Of a DNA stretch of 64,000 bases, positions 35,428 to 43,118 are shown one piece after another. The translations under genes were made by a program, and so were the position numbers. The DNA comes from a virus. The DNA is taken from the IMG/VR virus record IMGVR_UViG_3300017605_000342, positions 96,875 through 160,874 of that record. One strand, 5' to 3'. The notes under the pieces were generated by a model, which was not told where the DNA came from, did no database searches, and was given only the letters and a program-made list of their open reading frames with translations. Within the stretch, counting starts at the first letter, position 1. Every line of letters begins with the position of its first letter.

Positions 35428-35668
35428 GACTGTAGGCGATTTGAAACAAGCGCTGGACCTCTTTGGTGATTTTACGCGGGTTCTCGCCACATCAGCGTCC
35501 ATCTGCACACCCATTGGTGACTTGTACCTAGCTGCGGACGGGACGCTACTGATTGATGTGGATGCTGATCCTGGCGGTCAGTATAAGGAATTCTTTCAGA
35601 GAGGCAGACTGCAACCATCTAAGCGCATGGAGCCGCCGTTGAAGGAACGTGAGGTATTTCCGAGATAA
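35417..35668 (+). CDS. Hypothetical protein
   Basis: 83 residues from the ATG at 35417 (MKIETVGDLKQALDLFGDFT), inside the end of the preceding gene. Contains PIGDLYLAADGTLLIDVDADPGG, an alpha/beta fold often seen in small phage proteins. An upstream in-frame start exists but would overlap the previous gene deeply. Confidence 0.55.
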   Translation: MKIETVGDLKQALDLFGDFTRVLATSASICTPIGDLYLAADGTLLIDVDADPGGQYKEFFQRGRLQPSKRMEPPLKEREVFPR

Positions 35669-35694
35669 TGACCCGCCCAAAACTAGGAGACTGA

Positions 35695-36159
35695 ATGAAC
35701 ATACCTTTCAAGGTGTACCTAGCAGGACCAATAGCCGGATTGAACTATGCAGGCGCAACAGAATGGCGTAATCGAGCAACAGAGTTGATTGCCGAGAAGT
35801 CTTCTGGTGCAATCCTACCCTACAGCCCGATGCGTTCCAAAGAGTACCTAGCTGGTGAAACTTCCATCGGTGGAGATTATCCACAACCAATGTCCACTGC
35901 CAGAGCAATCGTCACCCGAGACTTCAATGACGTTAAAACCGCCGACCTTATCTTGGTCAACTTGCTAGGCGCACAAAAAGTGTCGATTGGCACCGTAGCA
36001 GAAATTGCCTGGTGCAAGGTGCTGTTCAAGCCTGCGATCCTTGTCATGGAACGTAGCGGGAATGTCCATGACCATCCTTTTATCACAGAGGTAGTGGGGT
36101 TTCGAGTAGAAACACTTGAAGATGCTGCTACCCTAGCCTGCCATATTTTGCTACCATGA
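35695..36159 (+). CDS. Nucleoside 2-deoxyribosyltransferase-like protein
   Basis: 154 residues. FKVYLAGPIAGLNYAGATEWRNRA opens a Rossmann-like NDT fold, RDFNDVKTADLILVNLLG is the conserved RD..d...aD.i motif, and SIGTVAEIAWCKVLFKPAILV the S.Gt..Eia.a motif with the catalytic-type Glu. Members break or exchange N-glycosidic bonds of deoxynucleosides. Likely part of nucleotide salvage or base modification, together with MazG downstream. Confidence 0.8.
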   Translation: MNIPFKVYLAGPIAGLNYAGATEWRNRATELIAEKSSGAILPYSPMRSKEYLAGETSIGGDYPQPMSTARAIVTRDFNDVKTADLILVNLLGAQKVSIGTVAEIAWCKVLFKPAILVMERSGNVHDHPFITEVVGFRVETLEDAATLACHILLP

Positions 36160-36320
36160 CTTGTTCTTATCAGTGGGTTCTGGACCTATACAACAACGCA
36201 CGTGGTATGACTCGTGAGGAATATGATGCTTACACGATCAGAGAAGCAAATCGCCGCAAAGACAGAAAAGATAAGAAAACTGTATCAAGAAATAAACGAC
36301 ATAAAAGGAAAAATGGGTAA
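36156..36320 (+). CDS. Small basic protein (tentative)
   Basis: 54 residues, MTCSYQWVLDLYNNARGMTR, ending in a Lys/Arg-rich stretch. Its ATG overlaps the upstream TGA (ATGA), suggesting coupling. It overlaps the following frame by 95 bases, so one of the two may not be expressed. Confidence 0.4.
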   Translation: MTCSYQWVLDLYNNARGMTREEYDAYTIREANRRKDRKDKKTVSRNKRHKRKNG

Positions 36321-36480
36321 ATGCACTCATGCGTTTTATCATCCGTACTCGTGGGAACATGACAACGGCTATGGTAGGCAGTCCATGCATAAGGGTAGGA
36401 GATGCTCAACCTGTGGTGCCGTGGACCTTTGGAATGATGGTGGTTGGGTAACTCAAGAGGATATACGACGTGGCTATTAA
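36226..36480 (+). CDS. Coiled-coil plus Cys-containing protein
   Basis: 84 residues from the ATG at 36226 (MLTRSEKQIAAKTEKIRKLY), preceded by GTGAGGA. A coiled coil is followed by CTHAFYHPYSWEHDNGYG and RRCSTCGAVDLWNDGG. Reads like a small phage zinc protein. Alternative starts at 36214 (GTG) or 36223. Confidence 0.6.
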   Translation: MLTRSEKQIAAKTEKIRKLYQEINDIKGKMGKCTHAFYHPYSWEHDNGYGRQSMHKGRRCSTCGAVDLWNDGGWVTQEDIRRGY

Positions 36481-36516
36481 ATGCAGATTATCTGACGGAT
36501 ATTACGAGGAGGGTTA

Positions 36517-36744
36517 GTGTCGGCTATCATAAAATACACCTGTGATTTGTGCGGGTTTGACATAGTTAAAAACGAAGATTCAGTAGGGTTGATATGGCCT
36601 GTAAATCCACTTACAAAGAAAAGTGTTAATTTTGTTGATATGAGTGCAACTAACATGCACGCTCACGTAAGATGTTTAGAAGCTATTAGAGAAACTTGTG
36701 TTAATCGAGAAAATTTTATCAAATCTCAGAACTGCAAGGTGTAA
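36517..36744 (+). CDS. Zinc-ribbon protein
   Basis: 75 residues, GTG start with GAGGAGGG upstream. YTCDLCGFDIVKNEDSVGLI opens with CxxC and MHAHVRCLEAI supplies further His/Cys. Ends immediately before the polymerase ATG. Confidence 0.65.
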   Translation: MSAIIKYTCDLCGFDIVKNEDSVGLIWPVNPLTKKSVNFVDMSATNMHAHVRCLEAIRETCVNRENFIKSQNCKV

Positions 36745-38994
36745 ATGGACTATCTAAAAACAAACATCACGTTTATCGATCATATAGACAAGTTGCCCGC
36801 ATTAGCTGACTTCTTTCGACGCAAGAAAGAGATCTGCTGGGACTTGGAAACCAACGTTACCGACGAAGTTTGGGATCGCAGAATACGTACAATGTCTTTC
36901 GGAGACATGGAAGAACAGTACGTAGTTGACATGCTGGCCTTCACGCCGGATTTGGTTAACACCCAAGGGTTTTTCATAGGCAACCCCTGCTACAAACCGC
37001 TGCTAGACATTATTACCCCAGTCTTGGATTCTCCAGACTGGATTAAGATTGGTTACAACTTGGAATTTGAGTACGTTACTACACGCTGGTGTTTAGGTAT
37101 CTGGCCTTGGAAGTTCTTTTGTAGTTTCCAAGCTGAGAAGGTTTTACTGTGTGGTAGATGGTCGTTTAAGATCAAAGGGTTTTGGGGTTTGGATGACGTT
37201 TTGAAAAGATACTTCGGTATCGAGTTGGACAAAAACCTCCAGAAAAGCTTTGACCTAATCACCCCACTTACCCCAGAGCAAATCACATACGCTGCTCTCG
37301 ACGTTAGCCTACCTAAGTTACTAAAAGACACTCAAGTAGAAAAATTACAAAGCTTCAAGTTAATACCTACTGTAGAAATTGAAAACAACACAGTACCAGC
37401 ATTTGGTGAGCAGTACCTAAACGGTATCAAGCTGGATACTATCGAATGGCAGAAGCGTATTGAAGAGTTAAAAATCAAAAAAGCCGAGCTACTAAAGGCT
37501 TTGGATGAAGCCTTCATTCCTGTGTGTGGTATAAAAGCTATGCCAGATATAAACCTAAACCGCATGGAACAAGAATGGCGTGACACCATACCAGACAAGG
37601 TTTACCGCAAAACGCTGAACAAAGAGCAGAAGGCTGCTTACGACGACGAAATCCGTAAAGCGCGGGCGGCTAAGAAGGCGATATACAGCGAAAATTCAAA
37701 GCGTGTCACTGAAATGCGCACTCGTATCGCAGACTGTGAGGGAGAGGCTCTGATCAACTATAACTCTCCAAGCCAACTACTGGCAGTATTGCCCAAGTTG
37801 GGAGTTCCCGTAGAGGAATTGCCAGACACTAACGAGCGCACCCTGATAAAACTGTCAAGTAAATATGCCGCAGTCAAAGTACTGAGAGATTTCCGTGGAG
37901 TTAAAAAGCTTGAAGGCACTTACGGACAGCCGTTCTTGGATCATATCAGTCCGGTTACAGGTAGGATACATTCTCACTTACATCAGATTGGTGCTGAAAC
38001 TGGACGTGCCAGTTCTACCAGACCGAACATTTTCAATCTCCCACAGGGAGAAGAGTGGCGGCGTGGGTTTATTGCCGAACCAGGCAACAAGATCATAACC
38101 ACCGACTTTTCAGGCCAAGAGTTACGTATCCTGACCGAAGTCTCCCAAGAACCTGTGTGGGTCAAGGCTTTCCGGTTAGGCTGGGACGTACACTCGGTCG
38201 TTGCTGAAATGATATTCGGTGATGATTGGCGTAACGGTTTTGTTAAAGACGGTAAGTTTAATGGAACTGAAGTCTTTTATAGTAAAGGTCATCCAAGAGA
38301 AGGACAACCTATAGACGATTGTGGTTACTATTTTAATGAAAAGAAAAAGTGTGACTGCCCTAGACACAAAAAATTACGTAACAACGTTAAGTCTATTAAC
38401 TTCGGTATTGCTTATGGAATGACCGAAAACAAGCTCTCAGAAGAATTGGGCATTACGCGTGGTGAAGCCCGCATGCTTCTGGAGAACTACTACCAGGCCG
38501 TAAGAGTCTTGAAGAATTATCTTGACAAATCGGGAAATTTTGCTAAGCTAAACTTCAAAGCTTTCACCGTGGGTGGTCGAGTACGTTATTTCAAGAAACC
38601 CACGAGAGAGTACATTATCAAGTTGCTGGTAGAAGACGGTATAGAGAAGCCCACTTGGGAAGAGATTTCCCGCAAACAGTGGTCGTTAAATGCTTCGATA
38701 GAACGTGAAGGTAAAAACACGGTCATACAAGGTACAGGCGCTGATATGCTCAAGCTTGCAATAGGTGCGGGTTTTGACGAAAAAGGCCGACCGTATCTGT
38801 GGCATATTTTGAGACAAGCTGGCGCTAAGTTGGTAAACAATGTCTACGACGAAGTTGTTGTTGAATGTAACGAGAAACAAGTCAGCGACCTTGGCCCGAT
38901 CATTTCAGAGAGAATGTGCGCGGCTGCCGGCACGTTTGTTAAATCGATACCGTTCGATACAGAGCAGCATGTAGAAAATCATTGGCAGAAATAG
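36745..38994 (+). CDS. DNA polymerase I-type (family A) with 3'-5' exonuclease
   Basis: 749 residues. The exonuclease domain has DxE in CWDLETN (about residue 32), GYNLEFEYV and YAALDVSLPKL (DEDDy). The polymerase: motif A TTDFSGQELRIL (about 452), motif B with RNNVKSINFGIAYG (about 545), motif C NNVYDEVVVE (about 697). Motif C has Tyr where most have His. No 5' nuclease domain. It is the replicative enzyme expected for this phage type, partnered by the SSB at 47403. Confidence 0.93.
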   Translation: MDYLKTNITFIDHIDKLPALADFFRRKKEICWDLETNVTDEVWDRRIRTMSFGDMEEQYVVDMLAFTPDLVNTQGFFIGNPCYKPLLDIITPVLDSPDWIKIGYNLEFEYVTTRWCLGIWPWKFFCSFQAEKVLLCGRWSFKIKGFWGLDDVLKRYFGIELDKNLQKSFDLITPLTPEQITYAALDVSLPKLLKDTQVEKLQSFKLIPTVEIENNTVPAFGEQYLNGIKLDTIEWQKRIEELKIKKAELLKALDEAFIPVCGIKAMPDINLNRMEQEWRDTIPDKVYRKTLNKEQKAAYDDEIRKARAAKKAIYSENSKRVTEMRTRIADCEGEALINYNSPSQLLAVLPKLGVPVEELPDTNERTLIKLSSKYAAVKVLRDFRGVKKLEGTYGQPFLDHISPVTGRIHSHLHQIGAETGRASSTRPNIFNLPQGEEWRRGFIAEPGNKIITTDFSGQELRILTEVSQEPVWVKAFRLGWDVHSVVAEMIFGDDWRNGFVKDGKFNGTEVFYSKGHPREGQPIDDCGYYFNEKKKCDCPRHKKLRNNVKSINFGIAYGMTENKLSEELGITRGEARMLLENYYQAVRVLKNYLDKSGNFAKLNFKAFTVGGRVRYFKKPTREYIIKLLVEDGIEKPTWEEISRKQWSLNASIEREGKNTVIQGTGADMLKLAIGAGFDEKGRPYLWHILRQAGAKLVNNVYDEVVVECNEKQVSDLGPIISERMCAAAGTFVKSIPFDTEQHVENHWQK

Positions 38995-39001
38995 AGGCAC
39001 C

Positions 39002-39190
39002 ATGACAAAATCGGTTAGAATAGAAAACGCAGATACTTCTTCCTATAAGGTGAAAGTTTACATAGAGCGTAAAGATCCAATGAATGGTGAATGGGTTAGA
39101 GACAGTGCCGTCAAGTCCTTGGATTTCCCTACGCATATGTTGTCAGAGTATATCCACGACAGTCAGAGACTAGTTATTGAAGAAGCATGA
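39002..39190 (+). CDS. Small hypothetical protein
   Basis: 62 residues, MTKSVRIENADTSSYKVKVY. Beta-rich, with RKDPMNGEWVRDSAVKSL. Starts eight bases after the polymerase stop. Function unknown. Confidence 0.6.
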   Translation: MTKSVRIENADTSSYKVKVYIERKDPMNGEWVRDSAVKSLDFPTHMLSEYIHDSQRLVIEEA

Positions 39191-39369
39191 CACCCATAGA
39201 ACTCTTTAACATAGATTGTCATGGTAGTAAAGAAGACGTTTTGTTTATAAAACGCCTGCGAGAATTTTTTGATGATGACGAGATAGAGGAAATTTTGGAA
39301 GCTATAACAGACACGTGCAGATGGTGCTGGAACAACAACTCAGATTGTTATTGTATGTGTGATGACTAA
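39187..39369 (+). CDS. Small acidic Cys-rich protein
   Basis: 60 residues, MTPIELFNIDCHGSKEDVLF, ending CRWCWNNNSDCYCMCDD (six Cys/Trp positions in 17 residues), a possible metal site. Start overlaps the upstream stop; ends three bases before tRNA-Ala. Confidence 0.6.
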   Translation: MTPIELFNIDCHGSKEDVLFIKRLREFFDDDEIEEILEAITDTCRWCWNNNSDCYCMCDD

Positions 39370-39372
39370 TGT

Positions 39373-39449
39373 GGGGGCGCATGTACCAAGGGCGGCGATA
39401 TGCACTTGCAATGCAAATGTGGTGGGTTCAATTCCCACCGTCTCCACCA
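39373..39449 (+). tRNA. tRNA-Ala(UGC), aberrant D-arm
   Basis: Acceptor GGGGGCG/CGTCTCC with G3-U70, A73, encoded CCA, T-arm GTGGG-TTCAATT-CCCAC and anticodon loop CTTGCAA (UGC at 39407-39409). The D region CATGTACCAAGGGCGGCGAT lacks a standard D-stem, as in the copy at 10022, with which it is nearly identical there. Downstream, 39450-39583 has no clear gene apart from a possible 41-residue GTG frame. Confidence 0.75.
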
Positions 39450-39583
39450 AACAGATTCTTGGTTCCTTGTGCGGGACGGCGACTTTCGTAGATTCCCGGC
39501 AGCACCGGCAATCCTTAACAAGCTGCGTGAGAGCGCACATTTCGAGAGGCTGAGACTCATAAGCCACTTTCACGGCCAAGAAT

Positions 39584-39811
39584 ATGCTTAGACAACAAAA
39601 ACTCAGTTGGTACCAACGTTGGCGCATTAAATTCGATTGGTGGTGGAATCCGCCAACCAAGGAAACCATGTGTGGTACCAAGATCAAGTATCGAGAATCT
39701 TCCGCTAGACGGGCAGCCGAAGCTATGGAACGCAAGCGGGGCGTGGTTTTTGATGCATACAAATGCCGCTTCTGTGACGGCTGGCATGTAGGCAAGGCAA
39801 GGGATGTGTGA
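39584..39811 (+). CDS. Zinc-finger-like basic protein
   Basis: 75 residues, MLRQQKLSWYQRWRIKFDWW. The C-terminus has YKCRFCDGWHVGK (CxxC...H), typical of small 'Gly-Trp-His' zinc phage proteins. Basic and possibly nucleic-acid binding. Confidence 0.65.
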   Translation: MLRQQKLSWYQRWRIKFDWWWNPPTKETMCGTKIKYRESSARRAAEAMERKRGVVFDAYKCRFCDGWHVGKARDV

Positions 39812-39997
39812 ATGTATAGACAATTTGAGTTAGAGTCTGAGAATAAAAAACATGTTTGTTGGATTGAAGATGATCCAAAGCTAAAAGTAGGCGCTTTATT
39901 TTCGTTTAAAAACGATCCTGTTGTGTGGAAGATTACACGTAAATATGGCATAGCTTTAGAAAAACCACCACGCACAGACTGGAATAACAACATATGA
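39812..39997 (+). CDS. Small hypothetical protein
   Basis: 61 residues, MYRQFELESENKKHVCWIED, with KVGALFSFKNDPVVWKITRKY, an SH3-like beta pattern. The ATG lies one base past the upstream TGA. Function unknown. Confidence 0.6.
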   Translation: MYRQFELESENKKHVCWIEDDPKLKVGALFSFKNDPVVWKITRKYGIALEKPPRTDWNNNI

Positions 39998-40203
39998 CAA
40001 ACGCAGAAATAGACGACGCGATAAAAGATTTAGACAATGAATACTGGAAACTTTTGAAAGGCTATCTAACCGAAGATGCGATTGTTTGTGGTCACACCCG
40101 CCCCAGTGTATCCAAAGGTGAGTTAATAAAGCAACTGACAGACGACTACTACAATAAAAAGATAGCACTAGAAGCAATGCGTACCGGAGGGGCACAGGCA
40201 TGA
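39994..40203 (+). CDS. Small hypothetical protein
   Basis: 69 residues, MTNAEIDDAIKDLDNEYWKL, helical and acidic with a central HTRPSVSKGELI. Overlaps both neighbours by ATGA. Confidence 0.6.
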   Translation: MTNAEIDDAIKDLDNEYWKLLKGYLTEDAIVCGHTRPSVSKGELIKQLTDDYYNKKIALEAMRTGGAQA

Positions 40204-40385
40204 CATACAGATGTGTCGGCGTAGCGTCCTCGATTACCGAGATAGGCGCTATATTGTACGATGTAGAGTTTGACGGTAGCGATGGTTCAACTTTACTGTT
40301 AGCAAACACCACAGATGCCCACTATAATCTGGGTATGTTGTACACTTTAACCCTAGATGGGTTTCTGCCTGCGGAGGGCCAATGA
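40200..40385 (+). CDS. Small beta-rich protein
   Basis: 61 residues, MTYRCVGVASSITEIGAILY, with EFDGSDGSTLLLANTTDAHYNLG and 'MLYTLTLDGF' near the end. Coupled by overlap to MazG. Confidence 0.55.
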   Translation: MTYRCVGVASSITEIGAILYDVEFDGSDGSTLLLANTTDAHYNLGMLYTLTLDGFLPAEGQ

Positions 40386-40747
40386 CTTTTAATGTCGGAT
40401 CAGACGTGCATGAGACACTAACATTCTCAGATTATCAGCGATTAGCGCTGACTACAGCAAAGTACCCCAACGTAGGGAGTAATTACATCTACCCGCTATT
40501 AGGGCTTGCTGGCGAGTCCGGTGAAATCTTTGAGAAGGTTAAAAAGGTTCAGCGTGACGGGGACGGTAGCTTCACAGAAGAGAAGTTGCTGGAATTGAAA
40601 AAAGAAATCGGCGACGTGTTTTGGTACCTAGCCGCATTGTGCTCTGAATTCAAGTTTGACTTGGGTGATGTAGCGGTTGGCAATCTAGAAAAACTGTTCT
40701 CCCGTAGAGCACGCGGAGTTATCTCAGGAAGTGGTGACAATCGATGA
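40382..40747 (+). CDS. mazG: MazG-like nucleotide pyrophosphohydrolase
   Basis: 121 residues. FSDYQRLALTTAKYP and LLGLAGESGEIFEKVKKV (ExxE), then LKKEIGDVFWYLAALCSEF (ExxD), the four acidic metal ligands of the all-alpha NTP-PPase fold. Hydrolyses (d)NTPs to monophosphates, likely adjusting host nucleotide or alarmone pools. Confidence 0.88.
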   Translation: MTFNVGSDVHETLTFSDYQRLALTTAKYPNVGSNYIYPLLGLAGESGEIFEKVKKVQRDGDGSFTEEKLLELKKEIGDVFWYLAALCSEFKFDLGDVAVGNLEKLFSRRARGVISGSGDNR

Positions 40748-40968
40748 CAGACGAAGAAAAAGTAGTGTATAAAGATCCTGAAACAACATACAAACTGTTG
40801 CTAGCATGTGATAAAATTGGGATTACAACCGAAAAAGGCAAATGGACAATAGCACGTGTAGAACAACTTAAGGCTGAGGGTGATCCCCATGCAGTCCTTA
40901 AAGCTATTTTTGAGGCTTCTGAAGTATGGGACGGCTTCGACCACGACAAAAAACTTCCGGTAAACTAA
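40744..40968 (+). CDS. Small hypothetical protein
   Basis: 74 residues, MTDEEKVVYKDPETTYKLLL, alpha/beta, with WTIARVEQLKAEGDPHAVLKAIFEASEVWDGF. Overlaps MazG by four bases and precedes the Thg1-like gene by one base, so probably co-translated. Function unknown. Confidence 0.6.
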   Translation: MTDEEKVVYKDPETTYKLLLACDKIGITTEKGKWTIARVEQLKAEGDPHAVLKAIFEASEVWDGFDHDKKLPVN

Positions 40969-40969
40969 T

Positions 40970-41716
40970 ATGCAAGACTCTCTCGGTGACAGAATGAAGA
41001 ATGACTACGAAAACAGGACTCGGTACTCCCTGCCCCGTAGAACCTACACACTGGCGCGTATAGACGGTAAGGCGTTTCATACTTTTACTAAAAACTGCAC
41101 CGCACCGTTCGATGTACGCCTCATGAATTCCATGAACTATGCAACTAGGGCCGTATGCGAAGGAACTCAAGGCTGTCAGTTTGCGTATGTTCAATCTGAT
41201 GAAGCGTCGTTCTTACTAACCGATTTCGATAACGTAAACACAGCAGCATACTTTGACGGTAATTTGCAAAAGATTTGTTCCATTATGGCGTCGATGTTTA
41301 CTGCAAAGTTTAACTATAGCTACTCTAATCTGCATAGCAAAGACATGTCATGTGCAATGTTCGATTGCCGGGTGTTCTCAATCCCAGATCCTATCGAGGT
41401 AGAAAACTACTTTTACTGGAGATGGTCCGATTGGCGACGTAATTTCTCTCAGACTGTTGGCAGAACTCACTTCTCGCACAACGAACTTGAGGGACTAAAC
41501 CGTCAGCAGATACAAGACAAACTGTACAACGAAAAACAAGTTGATTTGGCAGTATTTCCAGAAGAACAGAAACATGGCAGGTTGTGTGTTAAAAAGAATG
41601 TAGTTATAGGACTACCAGCCACAATAGTTAGTTCTTTTTGGGAAGTAATTCCATGTATGAATTTTAAAGAAAACAGAGACGTATTGCAAAGCTTAGTACC
41701 TAGACCTGGATATTGA
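40970..41716 (+). CDS. Thg1-like 3'-5' RNA polymerase (tRNA 5'-end editing)
   Basis: 248 residues. LARIDGKAFHTFTK supplies the first metal ligand and AYVQSDEASFLLTDF the second acidic pair of the Thg1 palm; YFDGNLQKICSIMASMFTAKFN follows as in the family. Thg1-like proteins add nucleotides in the 3'-5' direction, either G-1 on tRNA-His or template-directed repair of 5'-truncated tRNAs. No tRNA-His is encoded here, and one phage tRNA has a mismatched acceptor, so repair or an activity on phage RNAs is plausible (inference). Confidence 0.9.
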   Translation: MQDSLGDRMKNDYENRTRYSLPRRTYTLARIDGKAFHTFTKNCTAPFDVRLMNSMNYATRAVCEGTQGCQFAYVQSDEASFLLTDFDNVNTAAYFDGNLQKICSIMASMFTAKFNYSYSNLHSKDMSCAMFDCRVFSIPDPIEVENYFYWRWSDWRRNFSQTVGRTHFSHNELEGLNRQQIQDKLYNEKQVDLAVFPEEQKHGRLCVKKNVVIGLPATIVSSFWEVIPCMNFKENRDVLQSLVPRPGY

Positions 41717-41717
41717 A

Positions 41718-41957
41718 ATGAAGAAACTGTACAACTCTAAGGAGTTTAAATTGTGGCCTCACCCGTTTGTGGTGAACCACCTGCCACGGATTCCCGATAA
41801 TGCTACTGTATCCGTGGCAGATCTCAATCTTACGGAAGCACAACAGTTCTGCTGCCACCTGATTGAGCAACAAGAAAAAATGAGTAGTAAATTATTAAAG
41901 TTGGTGGGCACTATTAAAGATGAGTTATATTACAGACGAGATTTTAGAAGGGACTGA
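41718..41957 (+). CDS. Small hypothetical protein
   Basis: 79 residues, MKKLYNSKEFKLWPHPFVVN, then a helical acidic region and a basic end. One base after the Thg1-like stop, so in the same operon. Overlaps the next start by 38 bases. Confidence 0.6.
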   Translation: MKKLYNSKEFKLWPHPFVVNHLPRIPDNATVSVADLNLTEAQQFCCHLIEQQEKMSSKLLKLVGTIKDELYYRRDFRRD

Positions 41958-42246
41958 AGAATACATACACGAGGCTGCGGAAAGGTTGTTTGATGAATAT
42001 TCATTACTTGAATCATTTCATTGGGAACAAGGATATGACGAAGAAGGTACCCAGTTCTGCGCGGAAAACTTCGAGGTCAACGACGGAGCTTATTACGGGG
42101 AAGATCGACTGTGGCGTTACAACGTATGCAATCAACTCCGCTGGACGTTTGACTCCTTGGAACCAGAGAACCTATTTGCCCTGTATGGAAAAAACGTCAG
42201 AGTTACGGTGACTAGAGATGGCACGGAAACCACGTCGCTTGGATAA
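41920..42246 (+). CDS. Hypothetical acidic protein
   Basis: 108 residues, MSYITDEILEGTEEYIHEAA. Strongly acidic and Tyr/Trp-rich (EQGYDEEGTQFCAENFEVNDGAYYGED). No family recognised. Confidence 0.6.
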   Translation: MSYITDEILEGTEEYIHEAAERLFDEYSLLESFHWEQGYDEEGTQFCAENFEVNDGAYYGEDRLWRYNVCNQLRWTFDSLEPENLFALYGKNVRVTVTRDGTETTSLG

Positions 42247-42382
42247 AGTCAAGCTACTGAAGGAAATTAGCCGGGAAAGGCTGGGTCCACCAAAACCCGG
42301 CAAAGTCCTTAAAACAAAAAAACGTAGTAGATTAGCAAAAGCTATTACCAAAGATGTACTAGAAGAGATTAGGTCACTTTAA
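42218..42382 (+). CDS. Small basic protein
   Basis: 54 residues, MARKPRRLDKVKLLKEISRE, Lys/Arg-rich. Starts inside the preceding gene (28-base overlap). Its stop overlaps the end of the convergent Hsp20-like gene by 14 bases. Confidence 0.6.
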   Translation: MARKPRRLDKVKLLKEISRERLGPPKPGKVLKTKKRSRLAKAITKDVLEEIRSL

Positions 42383-42608
42383 TCTCGACTTTTCTGGCTT
42401 CAGTCTTTTTTCGGGGTACAGTGATGGTCAGCACATTGTCTTTGATATCGGCGCTAATCGCTGTAATGTCAAAGTTATCAGGGATATGGCAGCGATAGGT
42501 CAGTGATTCGTCTTTGCTATCTGGAAGCGATCTGGAAATATCAGGCAATTCTTGAAAAAAGTAGTTGACAAAATCAAAATCTCGTGCTAGTCTTGTTAGT
42601 GAGTTCAT
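42369..42608 (-). CDS. Truncated Hsp20/alpha-crystallin-like protein
   Basis: 79 residues. LTYRCHIPDNFDITAISADIKDNVLTITVPRKKTEARKVEIKV corresponds to the C-terminal half of an alpha-crystallin domain (the 'isA...nGvLtItvPk' signature), followed by the usual KVEI end. The N-terminal part of the domain is missing. It is the only minus-strand gene in this early region, with its own GAAGGAG ribosome site and a consensus promoter, so it is expressed independently, perhaps immediately after entry. Confidence 0.75.
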   Translation of the reverse strand: MNSLTRLARDFDFVNYFFQELPDISRSLPDSKDESLTYRCHIPDNFDITAISADIKDNVLTITVPRKKTEARKVEIKVT

Positions 42609-42642
42609 AGAAGTCTCCTTCGGGAAATGTCCCGTAGAGGTT

Positions 42643-42671
42643 ATTATAAGATCCTACTTGAGGGTTGTCAA
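42643..42671 (-). promoter_or_regulatory. Perfect consensus sigma70 promoter for the Hsp20-like gene
   Basis: TTGACA, 17-base spacer, TATAAT, on the minus strand. The predicted 5' leader holds a CGGGA/TCCCG hairpin next to the Shine-Dalgarno sequence, which could modulate translation. The only full-consensus promoter I found here. Confidence 0.85.
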
Positions 42672-42705
42672 ATGACAAGCGATAGCGACCCAAACCCCAG
42701 CATGT

Positions 42706-42779
42706 CTGGGAATGGTGTAAAGGCCGCATCCCTGTTTTGGATACAGGAAGGCTAGGTTCGATTCCTAGTTCCCAGACCA
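42706..42779 (+). tRNA. tRNA-Pro(UGG)
   Basis: Acceptor CTGGGAA/TTCCCAG with C1-G72, A73, encoded CCA. D-arm GTGT...GCAT, anticodon stem CCTGT/ACAGG with loop TTTGGAT (UGG at 42738-42740), T-arm CTAGG-TTCGATT-CCTAG. A clean cloverleaf, same isoacceptor as 27031. Confidence 0.92.
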
Positions 42780-42854
42780 CCCACGAAAAGGACTAAAGTT
42801 TCGTTCTACGAAAGCCGTATAATGGAAATGTACAGGTTGTGTGGTAAATGACTC

Positions 42855-43116
42855 GTGGTCCCATTTAAATGTAAAAAATGTGATGTTGCTGAGCCGTACA
42901 TTTATATCAATAAGTACGGAAAGCCAAGACGTAGATGTCGAACCTGTGCAGATGTCTATAATAAAAAGTGGGTTAAAGACCACAGGAACCACGTTTGGGT
43001 CTAGAATATATCTCTTACTACGCAACATGGGTTATCCCAAAGACGAATATCAGTTACTCTGTCATAACTGTAATTGTGCCAAAGGTTTTTACGGTGTTTG
43101 TCCACACAAGAGGTAG
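42855..43116 (+). pseudogene. HNH-type endonuclease remnant, frameshifted
   Basis: The first frame (GTG at 42855 to a stop at 43004, 49 residues, MVPFKCKKCDVAEPYIYINK) gives the N-terminal zinc half (CxxC ... CRTCADVYNKKWVKDH). The second frame, ending at 43116, gives NMGYPKDEYQLLCHNCNCAKGFYGVCPHKR, the C-terminal signature of the same phage HNH family. The central HNH part is missing, so this looks like a decayed gene with an internal deletion. Confidence 0.65.
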
Positions 43117-43118
43117 AA

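Noticed and set aside
39400-39591. 63-codon frame across tRNA-Ala and the following gap
   Set aside because: It begins inside the tRNA. A shorter GTG frame (about 41 codons) remains possible but has no ribosome site.
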